From: Phytopseudomonas argentinensis
GTDB taxonomy: Bacteria; Pseudomonadota; Gammaproteobacteria; Pseudomonadales; Pseudomonadaceae
Direction of reading: 5' to 3'
Assembly: GCF_900113905.1 (NCBI RefSeq)
Contig: NZ_FORC01000001.1
Span: forward strand, 124,001-188,000
Length of the DNA: 64,000 nucleotides
A program made the translations under genes and the position numbers. Shown piece by piece: positions 40,016 through 51,528 of this stretch; positions within the stretch are counted from its first letter, which is position 1, and the number at the start of each line of letters is the position of its first letter. The notes beneath the pieces were generated by a model. The model was given only the letters and a program-made list of their open reading frames with translations. It searched no databases and was not told the origin of the DNA.

Positions 40016-40822
40016 TCAGCTCAGGCTCTGCGCCACCGACAGGTAATCGGTGTAGATCTGCGGCGAGCCGGAGAACGAAGCGAGTTGCTTCCACTCCTCG
40101 TACATCTGCTTGGTATCGCGATGCGCCTGGGCAAACAGCGCCGCCTGGTCGGTGGCGATATCCGGTTCCGGGTAGAACACGTCGAGCGCCTGCAGGCTGG
40201 CTATCTCCATCATCACCACGTACTGATCCAGCCGGTTGCCCCGCTCGCCCTTGAGCAAATGGAATTTCCAGTCGGGATAGTCCTCGATGCGGTGGTGGTT
40301 CTCGGCGATGAAGGTCTCGAAGGTGTGCGCCTCGACGTCTTCACGCAGCGCCAAGTTGTGAATGCCGATGACCCGCGCCACCGGCTCCTGGCCGGCGCGC
40401 GCCTGGTAACGTGGGCCGCGGGGCACGTCGCTCCTGGTGTTCTCGGCCAGCAATCGGTAATCGGTGTAGAGGGTCGGCCGTTCACTGAAGGTGGCGTAGC
40501 GCTTCCACTGGCCGAGAATATCCAGGGCCTCCGGGCGCTCGTGCCAGAACTGGCGAGCCAGCGGGGTCTTGTTGCCCTCGGCGGTCAGGTACAGGTCGCG
40601 CTGCGCGGCGCTTTGTATTTCGAAAAGCATCAGGTACTGCCCGGCCCGCTCGCCGCGCAGGCCGCGCAACAGGGTCCAGTTCCAGCCGGGATAACAGGGA
40701 ATGTGCACGCCCTTTTCCTGCACGAAGCGTTCGAATTGTTCAGGCGTTACCCCGGCCTCGGTATCGATGGCGATGTAGTAGAAGCTGAAGACCGGCGCAG
40801 CTGAAGCGTCTGGCTGTGTCAT
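40016..40822 (-). CDS. Two-domain alpha/beta-barrel protein, copy 2
   Basis: 268 aa, unassigned paralogue of the protein at 37854. Both contain the linker EPVARVIGIHNLALR at the junction of the halves, the repeated YPGW/YPDWKFH and the closing ERPTLYTDY / SGSPQIYTDYLS motifs. The shared domain plan is two tandem ferredoxin-like barrels. It starts 13 bp after the radical SAM gene and is therefore tightly coupled to it. A role as a small-molecule binding, cyclising or oxygenating partner is conceivable but not shown. Confidence 0.7.
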   Translation of the reverse strand: MTQPDASAAPVFSFYYIAIDTEAGVTPEQFERFVQEKGVHIPCYPGWNWTLLRGLRGERAGQYLMLFEIQSAAQRDLYLTAEGNKTPLARQFWHERPEALDILGQWKRYATFSERPTLYTDYRLLAENTRSDVPRGPRYQARAGQEPVARVIGIHNLALREDVEAHTFETFIAENHHRIEDYPDWKFHLLKGERGNRLDQYVVMMEIASLQALDVFYPEPDIATDQAALFAQAHRDTKQMYEEWKQLASFSGSPQIYTDYLSVAQSLS

Positions 40823-40835
40823 TGGCTGGCCCTCC

Positions 40836-42275
40836 TCAGGCATGGGGCTCGACGAACTGGGTATTGATGATGGCCTCGACCAGGGTCACGCCGTTGGGCG
40901 TCAGGCTGACCACGTCGCCCTGCACGCTGACCAGGGCCTTTTCCACCAGCGTATCCAGGGTGCGGCTGATGATCGGGTTGTCGTAAAGGCTCCTGCCTTC
41001 GAAACGTTGCCTGAACACCTGGTCGTCCACGGGCACGAGCGTGGAAAGCGCCATCTTGAAGGCATTGACTTCACGCTGCAGGGGCGACACGCCGCGGCTC
41101 CCTTCGATGGGCAGGCGGTCTTGGTCGAGCGCTTCCTTGTACGCCTTGTAGCCGGTGATGTTGATCGCCTCGGCGCGGGTGCACTTCGAGCTGCCGCCAA
41201 GGCCGATCGCCACCTCCGGGTACTGGGTCGGCAGGTCGGTAATGATCCCCTTCCACTTCTCCGCCTGCAGGTGGTTCTGGTGGAAGTACATGGTCGGGTG
41301 TTCGCGATAGCCCGAGGCGAGGTAGCGCTCGACCAGCTCGCGCATCTGGTACTGCTTGCCCAGGCCGGGAAAGGTCATGCTGTCGGTGCCGATCAGGCCC
41401 TTGCGCTGCCAGTGGCTTTGCCGCTCACCGGAAACCCCGGTGCGGGTTTTCATGAACTCCTCCATGTGCAGCTTGGTGATGACCACATGGGAAAGCTCGA
41501 GCTCGAGGACCTTCTCCAGGTCGTACTTAACATCGTCCACGCCCTGCCCGAGCATGCCGTAGATGAGGTCGACACTGACCCACTCCAGGCCGATCTCCCG
41601 GGCATGCAGGATGGTCTGCACGCACTCTTCGGCCGAATGCATGCGCCCGCAGGCGGAGATGATGCGGTCGTCGAAGGACTGCGCGCCAAAGCTGATCTTG
41701 GTGAAGCCGAGCTCCTTCAACAGCAGCAGGTAGTCGCGCGTCAGGGTGCCCGGCTCGCCTTCGAAGCGCATGGTGGCGGCCGAGAAGTTGAAATGGCTCA
41801 GGTAGAAATCCATCAGGCGGCGCAGCTCGGGCTCGGGCAGCAGCGACGGCGTTCCGCCGAAGATATTGAATTCGCCCACCTCGGCGTTGGCCAGGCTGGG
41901 GACCTTCTGCAGCCACATCCTGGCTTCCTTGATGTTGTAGTCCACCAGGTCGACGAACACCTGTTGCGACGACGCCGCCTTGGGATTGAGGATGACCGTG
42001 GGGTACTGGCAGAAGTGGCAGCGGTAGCGACAGGTGGGGATGTAGGCCCACAGGTGAATCTGCCGGGCCTGGCCGATTTCACGGTCCATGTCCGCGAAGA
42101 AGCCCTCCAGCGGGTAGTCGGCGATATCGCCGGGAAACACGTGGCAGCCGAAGGGATCGTTGAATACGTAGTCCAGCATGGCGCTGTTCTGCGGGCGGGA
42201 GAGAAACTCGTGGACCCGAGGCAGCGGATAATTGGGGTCGATATCGTTCAGTGAGTTCAGCGCTTCGAGGTTCAT
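40836..42275 (-). CDS. HemN-like radical SAM protein
   Basis: 479 aa. The cluster-binding CxxxCxxC is C82-C86-C89 (TCRYRCHFC), and FGGTPSLL matches the HemN/HemW GGTPS motif. The C-terminal HemN-type domain is present. Such enzymes include coproporphyrinogen dehydrogenase, haem-handling HutW/ChuW and class C methylases. The genomic partners here are not haem genes, so a biosynthetic role is more likely. ATG 42275 overlaps the upstream stop by one base. Confidence 0.82.
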   Translation of the reverse strand: MNLEALNSLNDIDPNYPLPRVHEFLSRPQNSAMLDYVFNDPFGCHVFPGDIADYPLEGFFADMDREIGQARQIHLWAYIPTCRYRCHFCQYPTVILNPKAASSQQVFVDLVDYNIKEARMWLQKVPSLANAEVGEFNIFGGTPSLLPEPELRRLMDFYLSHFNFSAATMRFEGEPGTLTRDYLLLLKELGFTKISFGAQSFDDRIISACGRMHSAEECVQTILHAREIGLEWVSVDLIYGMLGQGVDDVKYDLEKVLELELSHVVITKLHMEEFMKTRTGVSGERQSHWQRKGLIGTDSMTFPGLGKQYQMRELVERYLASGYREHPTMYFHQNHLQAEKWKGIITDLPTQYPEVAIGLGGSSKCTRAEAINITGYKAYKEALDQDRLPIEGSRGVSPLQREVNAFKMALSTLVPVDDQVFRQRFEGRSLYDNPIISRTLDTLVEKALVSVQGDVVSLTPNGVTLVEAIINTQFVEPHA

Positions 42276-44929
42276 CAGAACACCCCGCCGTTGGCAAAGT
42301 AGTTGTGGGCTTCGCCGGACTCGCGGTCCTCGCAGAAGTAGTAGACGAAGCGTTGGAAATCCTCGGGCCTCACGGCCGCGAAACACTCGGGCAAGGCCGG
42401 TGGGTAGCCGATGTCCTCGCCTACCGCACGGCGCAACGCGCTGAACAGCTCTTCGCGAAACTCGAAATACAGGCGATAGGCCGGCGTCTTGTAGGCATGG
42501 ATGGGCTTGAAATCGATGACCCGTGATTCGTATTTGATTTCGTGGATGCGCTGGTAAAGACGGTCAGCCAGCGGCCCGCCGAAGAACTCACGCACGGCGC
42601 TGTTTTCCAGCAGGATATGGGGGTTGAGCAAGGCCGGCAGCACGATGTTCTTGGGCACGTAATCCTTGATCGAGTATTCCCAGGCCTGCCGCGACTGCTC
42701 GGCACTGGTGTCGGCCAGGGTGGGCAGCTGCCGCTCCACGTCCGGGCGCACGTCCTTCATGATGATGATGCCATCCTGGCCATAGGCCTTGCCGGTGATG
42801 ACTTCCTCCAGAATGGTGTCGACGCGGCGGCTGTTGATTTCGATGCGAGACTCATGGGCGTAGACGGGTTTGCCACCCCAGGCGATGACCCGGATGCCGA
42901 AGTCCCAGTCATCGGAGAGGTGCTCCACGAAACGGCCGTTCTGCAACTGGTAGAAGATCTCGATGCCGCCTACCTTGTCGTAGAGCGTACGCTCGACGGC
43001 AAAACCCTTGCCGTCGGGAAAGCCACCGAACAGCGAGAACGACATCTCGCGGCAACGCAGCGTCTTGTCGATTTCGGCGTACAGGTTCGGCCGGGTCTGA
43101 AAGGCGGCCTGGTTGTAGTAGTAGTTACAGGTGCCGAGGTCGGCGTTTTCATCGACCATCTTTCTGATCAGCGCGTGCAGCCAGAATGGGTCCACCGTGC
43201 AGTCGGCATCGGCGGACGCGATGTAGTGCCTGCTGCTGGTGCCCAGACGCAGGTCACGCTGCTTCGAGCGCACGCTGGCATAGTCCATGCCGCGTTTGCG
43301 CGCCGACGAAACGCCCTGCACGCGCTCCTCGATGACATGAATATCCAGGGCCGGATTGCGCGCTCTGAAGGCATTGATTTTCTCTACCGAGTCATCGCTG
43401 GAGTTGTTGTCGACGATGATCAGCTCGTAACTGTCATGGGTGATCAGGCCGTCTCGGGTCTGCTGCTGGAACAGCGATTCCAGCACGCTGTCGATGCGGT
43501 CACGCTCGTTATAAACCGGCAGCACGACCGATACAAAAATGGTGTCACGCATAGTTCCTCCAGGTTCATTCAAGTCGAGCATGCCGGCGACGTTATTGGC
43601 GAGCACGCGCTGGCCAATAGCGAAGTTTCTGCGCGCCATGTCTGCCATCAGTAACTTGTCGTTGAGCAGGCGATAAACGTCATCGACGAACTGTTCATCC
43701 GGTAGTCCATCATTGGTTTGCGAAATATTCATGATCGGCGCTTCGAATCCGTGCCGGCCATACACTTCCTGGTAATACTCATAGCGGGTGGTGATGTAGC
43801 AACGCTGGTTGCTGATGGACTCGCCTATGGGGTTGCCGTAACTGTCATAGCCCCAGGACGTCAGGAAGGAAACCAGATCGCAGGAACCATAAAGATCCTC
43901 GATGGTGATCGCGTTCTTCTTCACCGGCATGCAAGCGTGGGATAACGAGCCGATGAACTTCACGAACGGCTCGATGTTCAGTTCCCTGACCTGTTTATTC
44001 AACGCGGCAAAGTACGCCGGGTGCTCCTGGGGGTCGCCGGCGACCACCAGATACACCTTGCGTGCGCTGCCGCTCTGGGCGAACAGCTGGTTCAGCCGGT
44101 AGACCAGCCAGATGTCGCGATCCTGGCGCTTTTGCGGAATGATGCGCGTGGTGCGGGCGATCAGCATGTCGCTATCGCGGATATCCAGGCCTTCCCTGAT
44201 GTTGCGGTACGTGCCTTGCCGGTCGAAGTCGTAGGTGTTCTTGCGCACCTCGACCTGCACCTGGTGATCGCACCATTGCTCGAGCAGGTTCTTTAGGTGG
44301 TTATTGAGGGTCACGTAGCGGATATGGGGCGAGCGCACCGGCTTGACGGCATGGGGGTAAGGCTCGGGGCCGTACTTCATAACGGCCTTTTCACTGTTCC
44401 ACATCAGGTCGTGATCGCGCCAGATCACGAAACTCCCCAGGCCATGTTCCCTGCCATAGGTGGCGATGGCCTGGTACAGCGCCCGGGTGTAGATGATGTT
44501 TTCCGGCAGCGTGCCGTTCTCGACGATCACATAACGGATGGCGAGCGATTCCCACAACGCGATGATTCGCTGGGCTAAAGCCTGTGATGCTTCATCCACC
44601 GCCGCGAGAAGTTGCTCTTCTTGCTCAGCCGAAACAGAAACTCTTTGCCCGATCAGCACCTCATGCAAGTGCGTGATGAAGGGAACCTTGTAATGGGGAA
44701 TGGCCTCGATGCCCTCGACACGAACAAGGGTGAACACGCCCTGATAGATTTCTTTCTCTTCGTCGTAGGGTTTATTGAAGTTACCTTTATCGACCTTTAT
44801 GTCGTAACCCACATCCAGATAACAGGCGATGTCATTACGTCGGAGTCGCTTGGCCACTTTCAGGGCCTCGACGGTAATACCCGATACCGCGACGGCATCG
44901 AATGATATGAAAATAGCCCCCGGTTGCAT
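42275..44929 (-). CDS. Bifunctional glycosyltransferase (GT-B plus GT-A)
   Basis: 884 aa with two catalytic domains. Residues about 1-450 form a GT-B/GT4-like domain (ARTTRIIPQKR near 258-268, and NPIGESIS as the E-rich motif near 366). Residues about 465-740 form a GT2-like GT-A domain (VVLPVYNERDRI at 468-479, DXD at 574-576, SDDWDFGIR). A helical tail follows. CTGAAGGAG lies 7 nt before ATG 44929. It is the first gene of the cluster. The substrate is unknown; mono- or disaccharide attachment to a small molecule is an inference. Confidence 0.78.
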   Translation of the reverse strand: MQPGAIFISFDAVAVSGITVEALKVAKRLRRNDIACYLDVGYDIKVDKGNFNKPYDEEKEIYQGVFTLVRVEGIEAIPHYKVPFITHLHEVLIGQRVSVSAEQEEQLLAAVDEASQALAQRIIALWESLAIRYVIVENGTLPENIIYTRALYQAIATYGREHGLGSFVIWRDHDLMWNSEKAVMKYGPEPYPHAVKPVRSPHIRYVTLNNHLKNLLEQWCDHQVQVEVRKNTYDFDRQGTYRNIREGLDIRDSDMLIARTTRIIPQKRQDRDIWLVYRLNQLFAQSGSARKVYLVVAGDPQEHPAYFAALNKQVRELNIEPFVKFIGSLSHACMPVKKNAITIEDLYGSCDLVSFLTSWGYDSYGNPIGESISNQRCYITTRYEYYQEVYGRHGFEAPIMNISQTNDGLPDEQFVDDVYRLLNDKLLMADMARRNFAIGQRVLANNVAGMLDLNEPGGTMRDTIFVSVVLPVYNERDRIDSVLESLFQQQTRDGLITHDSYELIIVDNNSSDDSVEKINAFRARNPALDIHVIEERVQGVSSARKRGMDYASVRSKQRDLRLGTSSRHYIASADADCTVDPFWLHALIRKMVDENADLGTCNYYYNQAAFQTRPNLYAEIDKTLRCREMSFSLFGGFPDGKGFAVERTLYDKVGGIEIFYQLQNGRFVEHLSDDWDFGIRVIAWGGKPVYAHESRIEINSRRVDTILEEVITGKAYGQDGIIIMKDVRPDVERQLPTLADTSAEQSRQAWEYSIKDYVPKNIVLPALLNPHILLENSAVREFFGGPLADRLYQRIHEIKYESRVIDFKPIHAYKTPAYRLYFEFREELFSALRRAVGEDIGYPPALPECFAAVRPEDFQRFVYYFCEDRESGEAHNYFANGGVF

Positions 44930-45164
44930 TGTTCCACTCCTTCAGTCTTTCAGTGTTTTATTGATCACCACGAACTAAAGAACCAAATTCAGAGAACAGT
45001 TACCCACCGAATGCATCGTCGGAAATAACGAAGGTGTTGAACAACTTGTGGCAAGTGTTCTGCGAGGCACTAATAAGTGCAGTTCATCGGGAGATGATGG
45101 GGAGCATTGCCCCCGGCTCTACCAACTGCCGGAGGCATGACTCAGTCGATCGGCACGCCGCGCT

Positions 45165-45473
45165 TCAGCCGGTTTCAGCCAACGGCACTTCCACCGGCGT
45201 CAGCACATGCACCACGCCCTTGCCCAGCACCATTACCGCGGGCATGCCAGGCGCTTGCAGCGCCGGTTCGTCGAGCTGCTCGGCGTCACGTAGCTGCACG
45301 CGGATGCGGGTAATCGCGACGCGCTGTTGCGAGGTCAGGTTCTTTTCACCACCCAGGGCTTCGACGACCTTGGCCGGCAACAGTGTTTCGGCCGCCGTGG
45401 TCACCTTGGGCTCGTCCGGCACAAGATCCGGCGTCAGGGCCTTCCAGAAGGCACTTTGCAATTTATTGAACAT
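45165..45473 (-). CDS. EIIB-like PTS domain lacking the active-site cysteine
   Basis: 102 aa. Residues about 31-95 match the glucose/sucrose-type EIIB fold (LGGEKNLTS, then TRIRVQLRD, then MVLGKGVVHVL). The phosphorylatable cysteine that precedes I-T-R-L-R in EIIB proteins is alanine here (A53). The first ~30 residues have no match. It starts 3 bp after the EIIA-HPr-EI gene. It cannot pass on phosphate in the normal way, so it may be regulatory or vestigial. Confidence 0.7.
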   Translation of the reverse strand: MFNKLQSAFWKALTPDLVPDEPKVTTAAETLLPAKVVEALGGEKNLTSQQRVAITRIRVQLRDAEQLDEPALQAPGMPAVMVLGKGVVHVLTPVEVPLAETG

Positions 45474-45475
45474 GC

Positions 45476-48019
<2,544 letters not shown>

Positions 48020-48119
48020 GGCTTCACCTGCGGTTTTGTTCTTGGAATGCATGGCGTAACTGGGTTGCTCGGGGTCGAGCGCCGCGCGGCGACTCGGGCA
48101 TGCGCGGCACCGCCCTCGA

Positions 48120-49775
48120 TCAGCTGTCTGCAAGGTGCAAAACGAAGGACTCATAAGGCCTGAGATACAGCTGACGCCCCCGTGGTTCGCAGTCCGGGTA
48201 ATTGCTGATCACCACCCGCTGTCGGCTGGCGGTATCGATCACCCGCTCAGGCAGCTCGACTTCGCACGAGGTGCCATAGAAGTTGTTCACCACCAACAGC
48301 CGTTCATGGGCGCTTTCACTTTCGCGCAGGTAGATCCACACCTGCTCATGCTCCGGCAGCAACTGGCGATAGACGCCCTGCTGGATCAGTGGCTCCTGGC
48401 GGCGCAAGCCGACCAGCTGGCGGTAGTAGTGCAGCACCGACGTAGGATCGTCGAACTGGTTGGCGACGTTTATCTGCTCGGCATTGCCAGGCACGCCGAT
48501 CCAGGGTTCGGCGCTGCTGAACCCGGCGTTCGCCTCGCTGCTCCACTGCATCGGCGTGCGCCCGTTGTCGCGGGACTTCTGCATGATGGTGGCCATGATC
48601 GATGCAGGGCTTTCGCCAGCGTTGCGTTTGAGGCGGTAGATATTCAGGCTCTCGACATCACGGTATTGCTCGATGCTGTCGAAACCCGGGTTGGTCATGC
48701 CCAGCTCCTCGCCCTGATAGATAAAGGGCGTGCCCTGCAGAAAATGCAGTGCAGTAGCGAGCATCTTGGCTGAAACCACGCGGTATTCGCCGTCATCACC
48801 GAAACGTGACACCACCCGCGGCTGATCATGGTTACACCAGAACAGGGCGTTCCAGCCGCCGCCGGCCTGCATGCCGGTCTGCCAGTCGGAGAGGATGCGC
48901 TTGAGCGCCAGGAAGTCGAAATCGGCCTGCACCCACTTCTGCTGGTTGGGGTAGTCCACCTTCAGGTGGTGGAAATTGAAGGTCATCGACAACTCTTTCG
49001 AGTCTGGGCGCGAATAGCGGATGCAGTGTTCGAGCGAGGTGGACGACATCTCGCCGACGTTGATCAGATCATGGCCCTCGAACACCTCGCGGTGCATTTC
49101 CTGCAGGTACTCATGCACGTTCGGGCCGTCGGTATAGAAGCGGCGCCCGTCGCTGGCATCCTCGGGAAAGTCGGCCGGCTTGGAAATCAGGTTGATCACG
49201 TCCAGGCGGAAGCCGCCCACGCCCTTGTCGCGCCAGAAGCGCATCATCTTGAAGACTTCCTGGCGCACCTTGGGGTTGTCCCAGTTGAGGTCGGCCTGGG
49301 TGTGGTCAAACAGGTGCAGGTAGTACTGCCCGGTCTGCGCCTCGTATTCCCAGGCCGAGCCGCCGAACTTCGACTCCCAGTTGTTCGGCTGGTCGCGCCA
49401 GATGTAGAAGTCGCGGTACGGGCTGTCGAGGCTGCTGCGCGCCTGCTGAAACCACGCGTGCTCGATGGAGGTATGGTTGACCACGATATCAAGCATCAGC
49501 TTGATGCCGCGCTTGCCGGCCTCGGCGATCAGCAGCTCGCAGTCGGCCATGGTGCCGTAGCTGGGGTCGATGGCGTAGTAATCGCTGATGTCGTAGCCGT
49601 TGTCCCGCTGGGGCGAGCGCAGGAACGGCGTGAGCCACAGGTAGTCGACACCCAGCCATTGCAGGTAATCGAGCTTGGCCACCACACCGAGCAGGTCGCC
49701 GGTGGGGTTGCCGGCTTGGCTGTAAAAGCTCTTCGGGTAGATCTGGTAAATCACCGAATGCTGCCAGTCTTGCAT
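48120..49775 (-). CDS. treC: Alpha,alpha-phosphotrehalase
   Basis: 551 aa GH13 hydrolase that splits trehalose 6-phosphate into glucose and glucose 6-phosphate in the cytoplasm. YQIYPKSF opens the protein. The catalytic aspartate is in GFRLDVINL, the acid/base glutamate is in NVGEMSS, and NHDQPR is intact. Placement directly downstream of the trehalose-type EIIBC and opposite a TreR-like regulator supports phosphotrehalase over other oligo-1,6-glucosidases. Confidence 0.9.
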   Translation of the reverse strand: MQDWQHSVIYQIYPKSFYSQAGNPTGDLLGVVAKLDYLQWLGVDYLWLTPFLRSPQRDNGYDISDYYAIDPSYGTMADCELLIAEAGKRGIKLMLDIVVNHTSIEHAWFQQARSSLDSPYRDFYIWRDQPNNWESKFGGSAWEYEAQTGQYYLHLFDHTQADLNWDNPKVRQEVFKMMRFWRDKGVGGFRLDVINLISKPADFPEDASDGRRFYTDGPNVHEYLQEMHREVFEGHDLINVGEMSSTSLEHCIRYSRPDSKELSMTFNFHHLKVDYPNQQKWVQADFDFLALKRILSDWQTGMQAGGGWNALFWCNHDQPRVVSRFGDDGEYRVVSAKMLATALHFLQGTPFIYQGEELGMTNPGFDSIEQYRDVESLNIYRLKRNAGESPASIMATIMQKSRDNGRTPMQWSSEANAGFSSAEPWIGVPGNAEQINVANQFDDPTSVLHYYRQLVGLRRQEPLIQQGVYRQLLPEHEQVWIYLRESESAHERLLVVNNFYGTSCEVELPERVIDTASRQRVVISNYPDCEPRGRQLYLRPYESFVLHLADS

Positions 49776-49846
49776 GGCGCTATTCCTTCATCTGTTTTAG
49801 AACAACGAGCGGCACGCCATGGCGCTGCCGCTCGCCAAGCGGTGGC

Positions 49847-51289
49847 TCAAGCGACCCGGTAGCCGGGGCGGACGATCTTCACGCTGAGGGCGCAGGTGAG
49901 CAGGAACGGCACCGCGATGGCGATGACCATGCCCACGATGAACACCGGGATGTACTGCGGCATGATGGAAATGAACCCGGGCAGGCCGCCGACGCCGATG
50001 GCCGATGACTGCACCTTGTTCAGCGACAGGAAGATGCAGCCCATGGCCGAGCCCACCAGGGCGGCGTAGAACGGGTACTTGTAGCGCAGGTTGATGCCGA
50101 ACATCGCCGGCTCGGTAATGCCGAAATAGGCGGAAATCGCCGAGGTGGACGCCATGCTCTTGTCCCGCACGTTGCGGGTCATGTAGAACACCCCGAGCGC
50201 GGCACTGCCCTGGGCCAGGTTGGACATCACGATCATCGGCCAGATGAAGGTGCCACCCTGGGTTGAGATCAATTGCAGGTCCACGCCCAGGAACATGTGG
50301 TGCATGCCGGTGATCACCAGCGGCGCGAACAGCATGCCGAAGATCGCCCCGCCGATCAGCGGCGCGAAATCGAACAGCATCACCACGCCCTCGGTGATCA
50401 GGATGCCCAGGTGGCGGGTTACCGGGCCGATCAGCGCCAGCGCCAGAACGCCGGTGATGACGATGGTGGTGATCGGCACCACCAGCAGCTGGATGGCATT
50501 GGGCACCCGGGCGCGCAGCCATTTTTCGATCACGCTCATCACATAGGCGGCCAGCAGGATCGGCAGGATCTGCCCCTGGTAACCGACCTTCTCGATCTTG
50601 AACCAGCCGAAGATATCGAAATACGGCATGCCCTGATCGCCCAGGCCGGCGACCACCTTGCCGTAGTTCCAGGCATTGAGCAGGTCGGGGTGCACCAGCA
50701 TCAGGCCCAGCACGATACCGAGGATTTCACTGCCGCCGAAGCGCTTCGCCGCCGACCAGCCGACCAGTGCCGGCAGGAACACGAACGAGGTGTTGGCCAT
50801 CAGGTTGATCAGACTCCATACGCCATCCAGCGACGGGTAGGCCTCCAGCAGGGTGACCCCTTCGATGAACATGCCCTTGGCGCCGATCAGGTTGTTCACC
50901 CCCATCAGCAAGCCGGCAATGATCAGCGCCGGCAGGATGGGCATGAACACGTCGGAGAGGATGCGCACCAGGCGCTGCATGCCGTTGATCTTGGCGGCGC
51001 TCCGCTGCTTGAGATCGGCGATGGTCATGGCCGCCAGGCCGGTCTGCTCACGCAGCGCGGCATAGACCTTCTCCACATCGCCAGGCCCGATCACCACCTG
51101 GTACAGGCCGCCGGTGAAGAACGAGCCCTTGACCAGATCGATCTGGTTCAAGGTCCCCACGTCGACCTTCTTGGGGTCCTTGAGGGACAGGCGCAGGCGC
51201 GTCACGCAATGGGCGGCCTGCTCGACATTATCGACGCCGCCGAGGCTCTGCAGCACGTCGCGGGCAATGGCTGAATAATCGTGACTCAT
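49847..51289 (-). CDS. treB: Trehalose-type PTS EIIBC
   Basis: 480 aa. The EIIB domain with its phosphorylation cysteine (C28 in AAHCVTRLRL) is fused to an EIIC domain of about ten membrane segments. No EIIA domain is present; that is supplied by the downstream fusion protein. It takes up trehalose and releases trehalose 6-phosphate. ATG 51289 (MSHDYS) was chosen over ATG 51355 on family N-terminus. It is the first gene of the four-gene operon. Confidence 0.92.
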   Translation of the reverse strand: MSHDYSAIARDVLQSLGGVDNVEQAAHCVTRLRLSLKDPKKVDVGTLNQIDLVKGSFFTGGLYQVVIGPGDVEKVYAALREQTGLAAMTIADLKQRSAAKINGMQRLVRILSDVFMPILPALIIAGLLMGVNNLIGAKGMFIEGVTLLEAYPSLDGVWSLINLMANTSFVFLPALVGWSAAKRFGGSEILGIVLGLMLVHPDLLNAWNYGKVVAGLGDQGMPYFDIFGWFKIEKVGYQGQILPILLAAYVMSVIEKWLRARVPNAIQLLVVPITTIVITGVLALALIGPVTRHLGILITEGVVMLFDFAPLIGGAIFGMLFAPLVITGMHHMFLGVDLQLISTQGGTFIWPMIVMSNLAQGSAALGVFYMTRNVRDKSMASTSAISAYFGITEPAMFGINLRYKYPFYAALVGSAMGCIFLSLNKVQSSAIGVGGLPGFISIMPQYIPVFIVGMVIAIAVPFLLTCALSVKIVRPGYRVA

Positions 51290-51355
51290 GCGCTTGTTAT
51301 CCTTCGAGGATTTTGTTTTTGGAGAGCGGCATAGGTAGCAACCTGACAAGACCAT

Positions 51356-51397
51356 ACTCGTACATACGAGTTAGATCAACAACTCGTATAGACCAGT
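51356..51397. promoter_or_regulatory. Two TreR operator-like palindromes
   Basis: ACTCGTA (51356-51362) and TACGAGT (51365-51371) form a perfect 16-bp palindrome. A second, imperfect copy starts with ACTCGTATA at 51382, 26 bp downstream. Both lie in the divergent region between the EIIBC gene and the GntR-type regulator, 67-108 bp from the EIIBC start. I infer binding by the product of the gene at 51529. Confidence 0.65.
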
Positions 51398-51528
51398 TTA
51401 GCCATCTTTGCCAAGATGCCAGTTCCCGGAACGGCGCCGACCGCCGCCCTGCTCCTTCAACCATAGACAAAGCGCCACGCGCTCCCTAAGGTTTCTCGCT
51501 TGATTACGACCCGGCATCGAGCCTGCAC

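Noticed and set aside
44975..45016. 13-aa ORF upstream of the glycosyltransferase as a RiPP precursor
   Set aside because: It is too short, has no ribosome-binding site and no leader/core pattern. No other precursor-like ORF was found beside the radical SAM gene.
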